DNA of 64,000 nt from Thiobacillus sp. Lineage in GTDB: Bacteria; Pseudomonadota; Gammaproteobacteria; Burkholderiales; Thiobacillaceae. Within the stretch, counting starts at the first letter, position 1; each line of letters opens with the position of its first letter. The stretch lies in NCBI RefSeq assembly GCF_018780105.1, contig NZ_JADMKC010000007.1:62001-126000 (forward strand). Direction: 5' to 3'. The translations under genes and the position numbers were made by a program. The notes beneath the pieces were generated by a model that saw only the letters and a program-made list of their open reading frames with translations, had not been told where the DNA came from and ran no database searches. Below are positions 23,987 through 34,092 of the stretch, one piece after another.

Positions 23987-26731
23987 TCAGATCAGGCGGG
24001 CGTGTTGCGCCTCGAGTTTTTGCAGCATGCCGACAAAATCGGCCAGTCGCGCCTGCTCTTGCTGCACCACGGCGGCGGGCGCCCGGTCGACGAAGCTGGC
24101 GTTGGCGAGCTTGCCTTGCGCCTTGTTGATTTCACCCTGGATGCGGGCGATTTCCTTGGCCAGCCGGGCGCGCTCTTCGTCCTTGTTGATTTCCACCACC
24201 AGCATCAATCGCATGGCACCGACCAGTTGCACCGGGGCGTCAGCCTCGGGCAGGGCGGCGATGGCGCTGACTTCGCTGAGCTTGCCGAGCGCCGTGATGT
24301 AGGGTGCCAGTGCATTGATTACGGCGGCATCGCCTTCGATGACGAGCGGCACCCGTAGCGCGGGAGACAGGTTCATTTCGCCGCGCAGTGTGCGGCAGGC
24401 GTTGACCAGTTCCTTCAGCAGCTGGATGCGGGCGACGCTGTCTGGCCAGGCCTGCGCAGCATCGGTCTGCGGGTAGGCGGCGAGCATGATGCTGTCGCTG
24501 GCGACGCCGGCGAGCGGCGCGACTTTCTGCCACAGCTCTTCGGTGATGAAGGGAATGATGGGGTGGGCCAGGCGCAGCGTGGCTTCGAGCACGCTGGCGA
24601 GGGTGCGGCGGGTGGCGCGCTGCTGCTCAGGCGTGCCGTGGGTGAGCTGCACCTTGGCGAGTTCGAGATACCAGTCGCAGAACTCGTCCCAGACGAATTC
24701 GTAGACAGCGCGTGCGGCCTGATCGAAGCGATAGGCGGCGAAGGCTTCGTGCACCTCGGCGATGGCTTGCTGCAAACGCGCGGCGATCCAGCGATCGGCG
24801 TCCGAAAAGTCCATCGGCTGGCTGGCATCCTGCCCGCAGTCGTGGCCTTCCAGGTTCATCAGCGCGAAGCGGGTGGCGTTCCACAGTTTGTTGCAGAAAT
24901 TGCGGTAGCCCTCGGCGCGCTGCAGGTCGAACTTGATGTCGCGGCCGTGCGTGGCGAGGCTTGCAAAGGTGAAACGCAGTGCATCCGTGCCGTAGGCGGC
25001 GATGCCTGCGGGGAATTCCTTGCGGGTGCGTTTTTCGATGCCCGGCGCTTTGCGGGGATCCATCAGCCCGGTGGTGCGCTTGGTGACCAGTTCGTCGATA
25101 GCAATGCCGTCGATCAGGTCGATCGGGTCGAGCACGTTGCCCTTTGATTTACTCATCTTGTGGCCTTCGGAGTCGCGCACCAGGCCGGTAACGTAGACCT
25201 CGCGGAACGGCACTTTGCCGGTGAGGTGCTTGGACAGCATCACCATGCGCGCGACCCAGAAGAAGATGATGTCGAAGCCGGTGACCAGCACCGAGGTCGG
25301 CAGATAGCGTTCCAGTTCGGGTGTCTGCTCGGGCCAGCCCAGCGTGGAAAACGGCCACAGCGCACTGGAGAACCAGGTGTCGAGCACGTCGTTGTCCTGC
25401 GTGAGCTTCTTGCCGCCGGCTTGCTTGACGGCGTCGGCCTCGTTGGCGGCGACGTAGAAATTGCCGTCCTCGTCGTACCAGGCGGGTATGCGATGCCCCC
25501 ACCACAGCTGGCGCGACACGCACCAGTCCTGGATGTTCTCTAGCCACTGGCGGTAAGTCGTGGTCCAGTTTTCCGGGACGAATTTCAGCTCGCCCGACTC
25601 GACCGCGTCCAGCCCCTGTTTGGCGAGGCCTTCCATGCTCATGAACCACTGGTCGGTGAGCATCGGCTCGATCACCGCGTGGGTGCGGTCGCCGCGCGGA
25701 ATCATCAGCTTGTGCGGCTTGGCCGACACCAGCAGGCCTTTCGCCTGCAGATCGTCGAGCAGCTGTTGCCGCGCGACGTAGCGATCCAGTCCCTGGTATT
25801 CGGTGGGGCAGAGGTCGTTCATTTTGGCATCGAGCGTCAGCACGCTGATCGCCACCAGCTTGTGGCGCTGGCCCACTTGCCAGTCGTTGAAGTCGTGCGC
25901 CGGGGTGATCTTGACCACGCCAGTGCCAAATTCGCGATCGACATAATCGTCGGCGATGATGGGAATGCTGCGCTCGGCAATCGGCAGGCGGACGTGCTTG
26001 CCGATCAGGTGGGCGTAACGCTCGTCTTCCGGATGCACCGCCACTGCGGTGTCGCCGAGCAGGGTTTCCGGGCGGGTGGTGGCGACGGTCAGAAAACCTG
26101 CGCCATCCTCCAGCGGGTAGTTGATTTCCCAGATGAAGCCGTCTTCTTCGGTGCTGACGACTTCGAGGTCGGATACCGCAGTGCCCAATACCGGGTCCCA
26201 GTTCACCAGCCGCTTGCCGCGATAGATCAGGCCTTCACGATACAGGCGCACGAACACTTCGGTGACGGCTTTGGACAGCCCGGCATCCATGGTGAAGCGC
26301 TCGCGGCTCCAGTCGGGGCTGGTGCCGAGCCGGCGCATCTGGCGGGTGATGGTGGAACCGGATTGCTCTTTCCACTCCCAGACCTTGTCGAGGAATTTTT
26401 CGCGGCCCAGTTCGTGGCGTGAGATGCCTTGTGCGTCGAGCTGGCGTTCCACCACGATCTGGGTGGCGATGCCCGCGTGGTCGGTGCCGGGCTGCCACAG
26501 GGTGTTGTCGCCCGACATGCGGTGGTAGCGGGTGAGCGCGTCCATCAGTGTGTGCTGGAAAGCGTGGCCCATGTGCAGCGTGCCGGTGACGTTCGGCGGC
26601 GGCAGCATGATGCAGTAGGCGGGGGCGGGGGCGGCGGGCGCATTGCCTGCCTTGAAATAGCCGGCGCTTTCCCAGTGGGCGTACCAGCGTTTTTCGATGT
26701 CGGCTGGTTCAAACGATTTGGCGAGTTCCAT
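23987..26731 (-). CDS. valS: Valyl-tRNA synthetase
   Basis: The 914-residue class I synthetase shows [15 protein letters not shown] (HIGH motif, near residue 45), the [12 protein letters not shown] signature near residue 530, an editing insert (CP1) between them, and a C-terminal coiled coil ([23 protein letters not shown]) typical of ValRS. It charges tRNA-Val. Upstream, on the same strand, lie a small hypothetical gene, holC and pepA, an order seen in other betaproteobacteria. The leader has three copies of a 21-bp repeat. Confidence 0.98.
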   Translation of the reverse strand: MELAKSFEPADIEKRWYAHWESAGYFKAGNAPAAPAPAYCIMLPPPNVTGTLHMGHAFQHTLMDALTRYHRMSGDNTLWQPGTDHAGIATQIVVERQLDAQGISRHELGREKFLDKVWEWKEQSGSTITRQMRRLGTSPDWSRERFTMDAGLSKAVTEVFVRLYREGLIYRGKRLVNWDPVLGTAVSDLEVVSTEEDGFIWEINYPLEDGAGFLTVATTRPETLLGDTAVAVHPEDERYAHLIGKHVRLPIAERSIPIIADDYVDREFGTGVVKITPAHDFNDWQVGQRHKLVAISVLTLDAKMNDLCPTEYQGLDRYVARQQLLDDLQAKGLLVSAKPHKLMIPRGDRTHAVIEPMLTDQWFMSMEGLAKQGLDAVESGELKFVPENWTTTYRQWLENIQDWCVSRQLWWGHRIPAWYDEDGNFYVAANEADAVKQAGGKKLTQDNDVLDTWFSSALWPFSTLGWPEQTPELERYLPTSVLVTGFDIIFFWVARMVMLSKHLTGKVPFREVYVTGLVRDSEGHKMSKSKGNVLDPIDLIDGIAIDELVTKRTTGLMDPRKAPGIEKRTRKEFPAGIAAYGTDALRFTFASLATHGRDIKFDLQRAEGYRNFCNKLWNATRFALMNLEGHDCGQDASQPMDFSDADRWIAARLQQAIAEVHEAFAAYRFDQAARAVYEFVWDEFCDWYLELAKVQLTHGTPEQQRATRRTLASVLEATLRLAHPIIPFITEELWQKVAPLAGVASDSIMLAAYPQTDAAQAWPDSVARIQLLKELVNACRTLRGEMNLSPALRVPLVIEGDAAVINALAPYITALGKLSEVSAIAALPEADAPVQLVGAMRLMLVVEINKDEERARLAKEIARIQGEINKAQGKLANASFVDRAPAAVVQQEQARLADFVGMLQKLEAQHARLI

Positions 26732-26756
26732 GGCGTGCGCGCAAAACCGTCATTAT

Positions 26757-26811
26757 CCCAAAAAAGCCTGGGACGCGTCCCAAAAAGCCCGGGACACACC
26801 CCAAAAAGCTA
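26757..26811. repeat. Three imperfect 21-bp repeats in the valS leader
   Basis: Units of the form CCCAAAAAGCCYGGGACRCRY follow each other head to tail; the third is partial. The junction of the first two makes the palindrome GGGACGCGTCCC. On the minus strand a GATAAT hexamer lies between the array and the valS start. Positions are good to about 1 bp. Confidence 0.7.
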
Positions 26812-26847
26812 GCCGTCTACCCTGGAAATATCGTTGCCGACGCCCCG

Positions 26848-27345
26848 TCAGTTCGACGGGTCACGTGGGGCCTTAAGCTTTTCGGCGATGGCCTCGCGCA
26901 CGATTTCGCGCACGCTGACGTCAAACTGGCTGAGCAGGTTGGAGACGGTCTGGTCGAGGCTTTTGCGCAGTTCGGCAGAGACCTGTTGCTCCATCACCTC
27001 GGACAGCCGGGGCGCCAGCTCACTCATCAACTGTTCGGTCAGGGTGTCGTTGACCGTCTCGATGGACGGCGGTGCTTCAACTGGCGAGATCGGCTGCTCG
27101 GCAGGCGGCACAACGGCGGCGACGACGTCAGCGACTTCAACGGCTGGGGCAGCGACAGGCGGCGTACCACGCTGAATCAAGTCGGTCAGAACCGGCAGCC
27201 ATGCATCGGCGGGCGGGCAGGCGGAAGCGCTGGGCAATTCTGCCGTTGCGGAGAGCGATGCGTCGTCGTTCCCTGCATCCTCACTGCCGCCGCGATGCTT
27301 CTTCAGCAGCGCGTCCATTTTGTTCAACAGTGGGCTGTCGCTCAT
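26848..27345 (-). CDS. Small acidic protein of the holC-valS interval, possibly DUF2486-like
   Basis: This 165-residue protein starts at ATG 27345 behind GAGG. It has a short N-terminal helix (SPLLNKMDALLKKHR), a long low-complexity Ala/Pro/Val-rich middle and a C-terminal helical part rich in Glu, Gln and Leu (about residues 105-160, RLSEVMEQQVSAELRKSL), compatible with a coiled coil. No catalytic motif, signal peptide or membrane segment is visible. Its position between holC and valS is that of DUF2486 proteins in Burkholderiales, so a relation is plausible but unproven. Function unknown. Confidence 0.75.
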   Translation of the reverse strand: MSDSPLLNKMDALLKKHRGGSEDAGNDDASLSATAELPSASACPPADAWLPVLTDLIQRGTPPVAAPAVEVADVVAAVVPPAEQPISPVEAPPSIETVNDTLTEQLMSELAPRLSEVMEQQVSAELRKSLDQTVSNLLSQFDVSVREIVREAIAEKLKAPRDPSN

Positions 27346-27353
27346 GGCTTGCC

Positions 27354-27779
27354 TCAATCCGCCTGCCGCAGGTCGTGCGATTTGAGCGCATAGCCGCGGG
27401 CCTGGTAGTAGCGATAGCGTGCACGCCCCTGTTCGCGGCCGACGTCGTCCTGACCGATGATTTCGACCAGACGTTCGAAGCGGGCAAATGCGGCGGGCTG
27501 CTCGCTGTGCAGGTTGATCATGACGTCAGCTGTGCGCAGCGCATCGGCATTGGCGCCGATCAGTACCGGGGTTTCGCCCGCCAGTGCGTCGCTGTCGCGG
27601 CAGTGAGGCACAAAGCCGAGTGCGGGCTTCGTCCACAGCAGCCGGTCGATAGCATCGGCCACTGCCGGGTCGGGTGCGTAAATCATCACCTGTTTGCCCT
27701 GGCCGTGCGCCTTGGCAGCGACGCGGCGCGCCACGTCGAGCGGGTCGTCGGCAAACGTGTAAAAGGTGATTTCGGTCAC
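27354..27779 (-). CDS. holC: DNA polymerase III subunit chi
   Basis: The 141-residue protein matches HolC: TEITFYTFADDPLDVARRVAAKAHGQGKQVMIYAPDPAVADAIDRLLW is the characteristic start, and the SEQPAAFARFERLVEIIGQDD and ARYRYYQARGYALKSHDLR segments near the end are family landmarks. Chi links the clamp loader, through psi, to single-stranded DNA-binding protein. The gene follows pepA by 10 bp; its end abuts the small gene before valS. Confidence 0.95.
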   Translation of the reverse strand: MTEITFYTFADDPLDVARRVAAKAHGQGKQVMIYAPDPAVADAIDRLLWTKPALGFVPHCRDSDALAGETPVLIGANADALRTADVMINLHSEQPAAFARFERLVEIIGQDDVGREQGRARYRYYQARGYALKSHDLRQAD

Positions 27780-27789
27780 TGTTCTAAAA

Positions 27790-29304
27790 TCAGGGCCGCG
27801 CTGCGCGGTTGATCAGCCAATGCACCAGCAGGGAGACCGGGCGACCGGTCGAGCCCTTGTCGCGGCCGCCCTTGTAGGCGGTGCCGGCGATATCGAGATG
27901 CGCCCAGTGGTATTTCTTGGCGAAGCGCCACAGGAAGCAGGCTGCGGTAATCGAGCCGCCGGGACGGCCGCCGATGTTGGCCATGTCGGCGAGGCTGCTT
28001 TTCAGCTGCTCCTGATAGTCGTCCCACAGCGGCATGCGCCAGACGCGATCCCAGGCGTGATCGGCGGCATGTTCGATTTCGCGCGCGAGCGGGTCGTGGT
28101 TGCTGTACAGCGCGCTCGGATGCGCGCCGAGTGCTATCACGCAGGCGCCGGTCAGCGTTGCCAGGTCGATGACGGCATCGGGCTCGAAGCGTTCGGCGTA
28201 GGTCAGCGCATCACACAGAATCAGGCGGCCTTCAGCGTCGGTGTTGAGAATCTCGATGGTCTGGCCGGACATCGAAGTGACGATGTCGCCCGGCTTATTG
28301 GCCTTGGCATCGGGCATGTTTTCGCACGCCGGGATCAGGCCGACGACATTGAGTTTGAGGCCGAGTTCGCCGATGGCGCGGAACGCACCGATGACGGCGC
28401 CGCCGCCGCTCATGTCGTAATTCATTTCGTCCATTTCGGCCGGCGGTTTGAGCGAAATGCCGCCCGCGTCGAAAGTGACAGCCTTGCCTACCAGCACCAC
28501 CGGCTTGGCGTTTTTGGCACCGCCTTCGTGCTTGAGGACGATAAAGCGCGGCGGCTTGTCGCTGCCTTTGCCCACCGACAGGAAGGAACCCATGCCGAGT
28601 TTTTCGCAGGCTGCGTAGTCGAGGATTTCGCAGCCGAAGCCGTGGGCTTTGGCAAGTTTCTTCGCTTCGCCTGCCAGATATTCGGGGGTGCAGATATTGG
28701 ACGGCGTATTGCCCAGATCCTTGGCCTGGTTGATGCCGTGGGCAATCGCCAGTCCGCGGGCCAGACCGGCATCGCCTTGCTTCAGTTCGCCGCGTCGCGA
28801 CACCGAGAAAATCACGCGCTTGAGCGGGCGGCGGACTTCGTTCGGCTTGCTTTTATGGTGGTCGAAGCGGTACAGCGTGTCGTGCGTGCTGATGACGGCC
28901 TGTTCGATGTTCCACGCGGTATCGCGTTTTTTGACCGGGATTTCGGAGAGCGTGATCGCCGCTTCCATCGAGCCGGTGTCACGCAGGGTCTTGATTGCAC
29001 TGGAAATAGCATCGCGATAGGCCTTTTCGTGGAAATCGCGCTCCTTGCCCAGGCCCACCAGCAGGACGCGTTCGGCCAATACCTTGGGTACTTTGTGCAG
29101 CAGCAGGGTGCTACCGGCCTTGCCATCCATGTCGCCGCCCCGCAGGATTTCGGACAGGTAACCATCGCTGGCGCGGTCGATGTCGGCAGCCGGTTCCGAC
29201 AGCTTGCGGTTGTCGAACACGCCGACGACAACGCAGGCGCTGCGCTGCTTTTCGGGCGCACCGCTTTTTATGCTAAATTCAAGTTCGATTTCCTTGTTGT
29301 CCAT
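27790..29304 (-). CDS. pepA: Leucyl aminopeptidase (M17)
   Basis: The 504-residue protein is a dizinc/manganese M17 aminopeptidase. The catalytic half contains VGKAVTFDAGGISLKP, MSGGGAVIGA, the family signature NTDAEGRLIL and LATLTGACVIALG. The N-terminal third is the usual PepA macrodomain-like part. It removes N-terminal residues from peptides and in E. coli also binds DNA at Xer and carAB sites. ATG 29304 (MDNKEIELEF) is preferred to a TTG four codons earlier. It is divergent from lptF, a widely conserved arrangement. Confidence 0.96.
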   Translation of the reverse strand: MDNKEIELEFSIKSGAPEKQRSACVVVGVFDNRKLSEPAADIDRASDGYLSEILRGGDMDGKAGSTLLLHKVPKVLAERVLLVGLGKERDFHEKAYRDAISSAIKTLRDTGSMEAAITLSEIPVKKRDTAWNIEQAVISTHDTLYRFDHHKSKPNEVRRPLKRVIFSVSRRGELKQGDAGLARGLAIAHGINQAKDLGNTPSNICTPEYLAGEAKKLAKAHGFGCEILDYAACEKLGMGSFLSVGKGSDKPPRFIVLKHEGGAKNAKPVVLVGKAVTFDAGGISLKPPAEMDEMNYDMSGGGAVIGAFRAIGELGLKLNVVGLIPACENMPDAKANKPGDIVTSMSGQTIEILNTDAEGRLILCDALTYAERFEPDAVIDLATLTGACVIALGAHPSALYSNHDPLAREIEHAADHAWDRVWRMPLWDDYQEQLKSSLADMANIGGRPGGSITAACFLWRFAKKYHWAHLDIAGTAYKGGRDKGSTGRPVSLLVHWLINRAARP

Positions 29305-29427
29305 GTCTGTGCTCAATAAATTGCAGGTTGTCGGTCGGGCGTCGGTACATTCCGCGTCGATTATTGGCGCAGGCGCGGCGGAATGTCAAAACCCCGTTCG
29401 TGTGCCGAACCCTTCCCGGATCTTTTA

Positions 29428-30507
29428 ATGCTTTATCGCCGTGCGCTGACGCGTGAGCTGGCTCTAACCACGGGTGCCGTGCTCACGGTGCTGATGGCGA
29501 TTGCTCTGGTGATTCTGTTTATCCGCCTGCTGGGCGACGTGGCACGCGGTGAGCTGGCCAATGAGGCGGTGTTCACCTTTCTCGGCTTTTCGTTGCTGTA
29601 TTTCCTGCCGGTTTTGATGACGATCGCGCTGTTTGCCGGCGTGCTGCTGCCGCTGTCGCGCATGTGGCGCGACAGCGAGATGGTGGTCTGGTTCAGCGCC
29701 GGGCTGTCGCTTACCCAATGGCTGCGCCCGGTGCTGGCTTTTGCCGTGCCGTTTACGCTGGTCATCCTGCTGCTGACGCTGGTGTTGAATCCCTGGGTGC
29801 AGACCAAGAAAGACGAGTATCGACAGGATTTGCGCAGCCGTAGTGAAAGCAGCCTGATCGCGCCCGGGCTGTTCGCCGAATCCGATGCGGGACAGCGCGT
29901 GTATTACGTCGAGTCGCTCAATCCTCTGACCGGCATCGTGCGCAATGTATTCATGCAGTCGCGCATCGATGGCCAGCTCGGGCTGGTGGTGGCGCGCGAG
30001 GGGTATCACACCGAGCTGTTCGACGGCTCCCGCTATCTGGTGTTCAAGAACGGGCGGCGCTACGAAGGCATACCGGGCCAACTCGATTACCGCATCGTGC
30101 AGTTTGAACGCTACTGGATGAGGCTTGACCGGGCGGATGTCGAGGCTTCCGAACCCGGCATCCGGCAGAAACCGCTCAACGCGTTGATCGACGATGCATC
30201 GCCGCCTGCCCGCGCCGAGTTGCTGTGGCGTTTGGGGGTGCCTGTTTCCGCGCTGGTGCTCGCGGTCATGGCAATCCCGATCAGCTTCGTCAACATGCGC
30301 TCGCGCCGTTCCTACGGCCTGTTGATCGCACTCCTGCTCTATTTTGTGTACAACAATCTGCTGTCGCTTTCGCAAGCCTGGGTGGCGCAGGACAAGCTCA
30401 ACCCCTGGGTGGGGATGTTCGCGACGCACATATTGATGCTGTTTGCCGTGCTTGCGCTGTTCTACATGCGCACGCGCGCCCATCGGCCGCGCGGGGTGCG
30501 GCCATGA
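29428..30507 (+). CDS. lptF: LPS export permease LptF
   Basis: The 359-residue protein has six predicted transmembrane helices, three at each end, with a periplasmic beta-jellyroll domain between (about residues 120-265), as in LptF/LptG (YjgP/YjgQ). The conserved SRMWRDSEMVVWFSAGLS cytoplasmic coupling helix region contacts the LptB ATPase. Together with LptG and LptB2 it extracts lipopolysaccharide from the inner membrane and passes it to LptC/A. Its stop overlaps the lptG start (ATGA). Confidence 0.95.
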   Translation: MLYRRALTRELALTTGAVLTVLMAIALVILFIRLLGDVARGELANEAVFTFLGFSLLYFLPVLMTIALFAGVLLPLSRMWRDSEMVVWFSAGLSLTQWLRPVLAFAVPFTLVILLLTLVLNPWVQTKKDEYRQDLRSRSESSLIAPGLFAESDAGQRVYYVESLNPLTGIVRNVFMQSRIDGQLGLVVAREGYHTELFDGSRYLVFKNGRRYEGIPGQLDYRIVQFERYWMRLDRADVEASEPGIRQKPLNALIDDASPPARAELLWRLGVPVSALVLAVMAIPISFVNMRSRRSYGLLIALLLYFVYNNLLSLSQAWVAQDKLNPWVGMFATHILMLFAVLALFYMRTRAHRPRGVRP

Positions 30508-31577
30508 AGCTGCTGGCACGCTACCTGACGAGCCAGGTGTTGGCGACTTCCGGACTGGTGCTGCTGGGCTTGCTCCTGCTGTTCACGTTTTTTGACGTGG
30601 TCGACGAGATCGGCAGCGTGGGCCGCAACAGTTACGGCCTGGGTAAGGCCGTGGTCGTGGTGTTGCTGAAAGTCCCAGGGCATTTGTACGAGATCATGCC
30701 GGTGGCGGCTCTGATCGGCACCTTGCTGGCCTTGTCGCGGCTGGTCGGCAACTCGGAATTCGCCGTGATGCGGGTGTCGGGTTTGTCGACCTGGCGGGTG
30801 GCGGGCTATTTCGGCGTGATCGGCGTGATGCTGGCGCTGCTGTCGCTGCTGCTGGGCGAGTACATTGCACCCTGGTCGGAGCAGGCTGCGCAGCGCTACA
30901 AGCTGTTGGCGACACATTCGGTGGTGGCGCAGCAGTTTCGCTCGGGCTTGTGGGTCAAGGATGGTTCGCGCTTCATCAATGTGCGCGAGGTCATGCCGGA
31001 CAGCACGCTGCGCGGTGTCGATATTTATGGCTTTGAGCCCGACGGCCGCCTCGGCTGGACGCGTTCCGCCGAACAGGCGAACTGGCGCGGCAATCAGACC
31101 TGGAGCCTGCAGCAGGTGGTGGAGACGCGCTTCAGCGCCGACGGCATCACGGCCAGCCGGCGCGCCAGCCAGGACTGGCAGTCGGTACTGACGCCCGATA
31201 TCCTCAGCGTGTTGCTGATTGCGCCGGAGAAAATGTCGGCGCGCACGCTCTGGCGTTACGTGGCGCATCTGAAGGAAAACGGCCAGAAGGCGACGCGCTA
31301 CGAACTCGCCCTGTGGACGAAGTTCATCAGCCCGTTTGTCATCCCGATCATGATGCTGATCGTGATGCCGTTTGCCATCCAGGGACCGCGTTCGGGCGGC
31401 ACCAGCAGCAAGATTTTCATGGGCATTCTGGCCGGCCTCGGCTTTCACCTGCTGAGTCGCCTGTTCGGTCATCTCGGCCTGTTGAACGACTGGCCGGCCG
31501 TGGCCGTGGCCACCCTGCCGTTGCTGATCTTCCTGACGATCGCCCTGCTCGGCATACGCTGGGTGGATCGGCGCTGA
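30504..31577 (+). CDS. lptG: LPS export permease LptG
   Basis: The 357-residue protein has the LptG layout: a first helix after MKLLARYLTSQVL, the coupling region LSRLVGNSEFAVMRVSGLS, a periplasmic jellyroll and three C-terminal helices. The PFAIQGPRSGGTSSKIFMGI stretch is a family landmark. It pairs with LptF in the LptB2FGC exporter. It overlaps lptF by 4 bp at the start and the DUF455 gene by 1 bp at the end (TGATG), so the three genes form one translationally coupled unit. Confidence 0.95.
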   Translation: MKLLARYLTSQVLATSGLVLLGLLLLFTFFDVVDEIGSVGRNSYGLGKAVVVVLLKVPGHLYEIMPVAALIGTLLALSRLVGNSEFAVMRVSGLSTWRVAGYFGVIGVMLALLSLLLGEYIAPWSEQAAQRYKLLATHSVVAQQFRSGLWVKDGSRFINVREVMPDSTLRGVDIYGFEPDGRLGWTRSAEQANWRGNQTWSLQQVVETRFSADGITASRRASQDWQSVLTPDILSVLLIAPEKMSARTLWRYVAHLKENGQKATRYELALWTKFISPFVIPIMMLIVMPFAIQGPRSGGTSSKIFMGILAGLGFHLLSRLFGHLGLLNDWPAVAVATLPLLIFLTIALLGIRWVDRR

Positions 31578-32368
31578 TGCCTCTGCCCCGGCGCCTGGCT
31601 GAATGCTTGCGTGCGCGCCAGCCGACAGACAAGGTGGCGTGTGTGCATGCCTTGCAGGCCGACTGGCTGGCCGGCCATGTGGCCGTTGACTGTGACGCCG
31701 TGCGTACCCCGATCGACCGCCCCGGGCAGCCCGATCAGCCTGCGCTGATTCCGCCCCAGCAGGTGCCGCGCCGCCGCGCCGACAGCCTGGCCGGCCGGGC
31801 GGCCCTGATTCATGCGCTGGCGCATATCGAATTCAACGCGATCAACCTGGCGCTCGACGCCGCGCATCGCTTCGCCGGCATGCCGCCCGCGTATTACGCC
31901 GACTGGCTGCAGGTGGCCGACGAAGAAGCCTTGCATTTCGATTTGCTGAATGCGCACCTGGCCACGCTTGACCATACCTATGGCGACTTTCCTGCACACA
32001 ACGGTTTGTGGGAGATGGCGCTGAGAACCGCAGATGACCCACTGGTGCGCATGGCGCTGGTGCCGCGCGTGCTGGAAGCGCGTGGGCTCGACGCCACGCC
32101 GCTGATCGTCGGCAAGCTGAAGGCTGCGCAGGACCTGCGCATGGTGGAGATTCTGGGGGTGATCGAGCGCGACGAGATAGGCCATGTCGCGATCGGCAGT
32201 CACTGGTTCGAGCAGCTGTGCCGTGCGCGCGGGCTGGAACCGGCGGCGACGTTCCGCCAGTTGCTGGTCGAGTACGATGCGCCGCCACTGAAGCCGCCGT
32301 TCAATCTCGAAGCGCGCCGTCAGGCCGGTTTCAGTCAGCCCGAACTCGACTGGCTGAGCCGGCTGTAA
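31577..32368 (+). CDS. DUF455 family ferritin-like protein
   Basis: This 263-residue protein fits DUF455, a ferritin-like four-helix family. Candidate di-metal ligands are spread as expected: HALAHIEFNAINLALD (about residue 80), DEEALHFDLL (about 115) and IERDEIGHVAIGSHWF (about 200). Its biochemical role is unknown; relatives are sometimes linked to tRNA-modifying MiaE-like proteins by fold only. It shares the lptFG transcript and converges on a minus-strand gene one base away. Confidence 0.88.
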   Translation: MPLPRRLAECLRARQPTDKVACVHALQADWLAGHVAVDCDAVRTPIDRPGQPDQPALIPPQQVPRRRADSLAGRAALIHALAHIEFNAINLALDAAHRFAGMPPAYYADWLQVADEEALHFDLLNAHLATLDHTYGDFPAHNGLWEMALRTADDPLVRMALVPRVLEARGLDATPLIVGKLKAAQDLRMVEILGVIERDEIGHVAIGSHWFEQLCRARGLEPAATFRQLLVEYDAPPLKPPFNLEARRQAGFSQPELDWLSRL

Positions 32369-32369
32369 C

Positions 32370-32840
32370 TTACAGGCCCAGAGTTGTGGCCGAGACGTGG
32401 GTTTGCGCGCGCTGCCACATCGCCTCGAAGCTCTGGTGCAGGTTGACGGTGCGGCTGGGATCGTCCAGAGAGAGCACGCCGCGCAAGGCGGCTTTGTCCG
32501 CGCGGATCAGCGCGCTGTGATGGTCGGCCATGGCAAACGCCTGATCGGGACGCGGCATATCCGGGTCGGCCTGACGAATTTCGAGGACGTGGCTGAAGTC
32601 GCGCAGCAATTGCATCAGGCGCGGGCAATCGCGGCTGAGGTGATGAATGTTGTCGAGCAAGAGCTCGATGCGATGCCCGCTGCCGGCCACGCACAGGGCG
32701 CGCAAGGCGGCATGGCGCGGCAGGTGGTCGAGGTCGAGCAGGCTCAGGTCGGAGTCATACACGCGCAGCTGGCGATGGGTGCGCGCCAGCAGCGCATCGA
32801 AGGCTGCGTGCAATTCAGAAGGGGTTGCGAACTCAGTCAT
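32370..32840 (-). CDS. DUF7931-like small protein coupled to roxA
   Basis: The 156-residue protein starts with ATG 32840, which overlaps the TGA of the upstream ribosomal oxygenase gene (ATGA). Recalled features of the DUF7931 family are present: RQLRVYDSDLSLLDLD near the start, HRIELLLDNIHHLSRDCPRLMQLLRDFSH in the middle and the terminal SATTLGL. The alternating hydrophobic strands and helices suggest a phospholipase-D-like half fold without catalytic HKD motifs. Function is unknown; coupling with roxA hints at a shared job in ribosome maturation or stress. Confidence 0.8.
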   Translation of the reverse strand: MTEFATPSELHAAFDALLARTHRQLRVYDSDLSLLDLDHLPRHAALRALCVAGSGHRIELLLDNIHHLSRDCPRLMQLLRDFSHVLEIRQADPDMPRPDQAFAMADHHSALIRADKAALRGVLSLDDPSRTVNLHQSFEAMWQRAQTHVSATTLGL

Positions 32841-33952
32841 GATGGGGCGATCTCCAGCCAGCCGGCTTCGTACCATTCGTAAAAACGCTCGCGCAGCGTG
32901 GCTGGAACGGCGGCAAGCTGGTGGTGGTCAGCGAGTTGTTGCAGGGCGGCGGTCTCATCCGCCGTGCTGTCGAAGGCTTCGCCGTTGATGAAAAAGCGGC
33001 TGCCGATGAACAGCAGACGGGACTTGGGATTCAGCGTGACACCCGTTTTTCCGGTGCGCTTGTTGAAGGCCGCGAAACTGACGGGGGCCTCGGGCGGGTC
33101 GAAAAACACATTCGGCTTGGGTTCGGACAAGTAGCACCCGGTGAACTCCGCAATATCGCGCTTGCTCCAGTGGATGCGGGCGATCATGGCTTCGATCTGG
33201 CGCAGCATGGCGCGGCCGATTTCTCCGGGATGGGCTTGCAGGCGCAGGTCGGGGTCGGCGTAGCGGCCCTCCAGTGTCACGCTGTCCTGCAGGTGCATCA
33301 GGAAGCCCTGCGCCAGTTCGTGGGTCGTGGGGGCGCGGAAGCCGATCGAATAGGTCATGCAGGCATCTTCGGCGACGCCGTAATGCGCCACATGCGGCGG
33401 CAGGTAAAGCATGTCGCCGGGGCCAAGCAGCCATTCCTCCTCGGGCTCGAAATGGCGCAGGATCCTGAGCGGTACATCGTCCAGTATCGTCAGGTCGGTC
33501 TGGGTGCTGATCTGCCAGCGGCGGTGTCCCTGGCCTTGCAGCAAAAACACGTCATACGAATCGAAGTGCGGGCCGACGCTGCCGCCGGGCACGGCATAAC
33601 TCACCATCAGATCGTCCAGCCGGGCGTGCGGGATGAAATTGAAGCGGGCCAGCAGGGCATCCGCTTCAGGCAGCACATGATTGAGCGATTGCACCAGCAG
33701 CGTCCATTCGCGCTTGGGCAGCCGTTTGAAATCGCTTTTCCTGAAGGGGCCGTGGTCGAATTGCCAGTGGCGGCCAGCCCCCTGGACCAGTCGCGATTCG
33801 ACGTCTTCGCGCGTTGCCAGCTGCTGCATGGCGTCGGGGGTCAGCAGGCCGGAAAAGCCCGGCACGGCATTGCGGATCAACAGCGGGCGTTTGTGCCAGT
33901 AGTCGCGCAGGAAACGGGTGGGGCTCAAGCCGCCGAGCAGGGTTTGGGTCAT
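32837..33952 (-). CDS. roxA: Ribosomal protein L16 arginine hydroxylase (RoxA/YcfD type)
   Basis: The 371-residue JmjC/cupin oxygenase shows the conserved N-terminus (LGGLSPTRFLRDYWHKRPLLIRNA), the iron-binding HxD motif in GGSVGPHFDSYDVFLLQ and the later His in LPPHVAHYG, plus the C-terminal winged-helix-like domain of the YcfD group. It uses Fe(II), 2-oxoglutarate and oxygen to hydroxylate an arginine of ribosomal protein uL16. The start ATG 33952 has no strong Shine-Dalgarno but matches the family N-terminus. It is divergent from slyD across 140 bp. Confidence 0.93.
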   Translation of the reverse strand: MTQTLLGGLSPTRFLRDYWHKRPLLIRNAVPGFSGLLTPDAMQQLATREDVESRLVQGAGRHWQFDHGPFRKSDFKRLPKREWTLLVQSLNHVLPEADALLARFNFIPHARLDDLMVSYAVPGGSVGPHFDSYDVFLLQGQGHRRWQISTQTDLTILDDVPLRILRHFEPEEEWLLGPGDMLYLPPHVAHYGVAEDACMTYSIGFRAPTTHELAQGFLMHLQDSVTLEGRYADPDLRLQAHPGEIGRAMLRQIEAMIARIHWSKRDIAEFTGCYLSEPKPNVFFDPPEAPVSFAAFNKRTGKTGVTLNPKSRLLFIGSRFFINGEAFDSTADETAALQQLADHHQLAAVPATLRERFYEWYEAGWLEIAPS

Positions 33953-34092
33953 ACCGCCGATTATAACGATGCCGTCGGGGGCGGCCTGTTAGAATGCTGC
34001 CGGAAATTACGTGGCAGCCTCCGTATTCGGGAACTCGCCTCATCTAGGTCGCAACCCGGAATACCCTCATTTTCATTGCCAAAGGAACTCAA

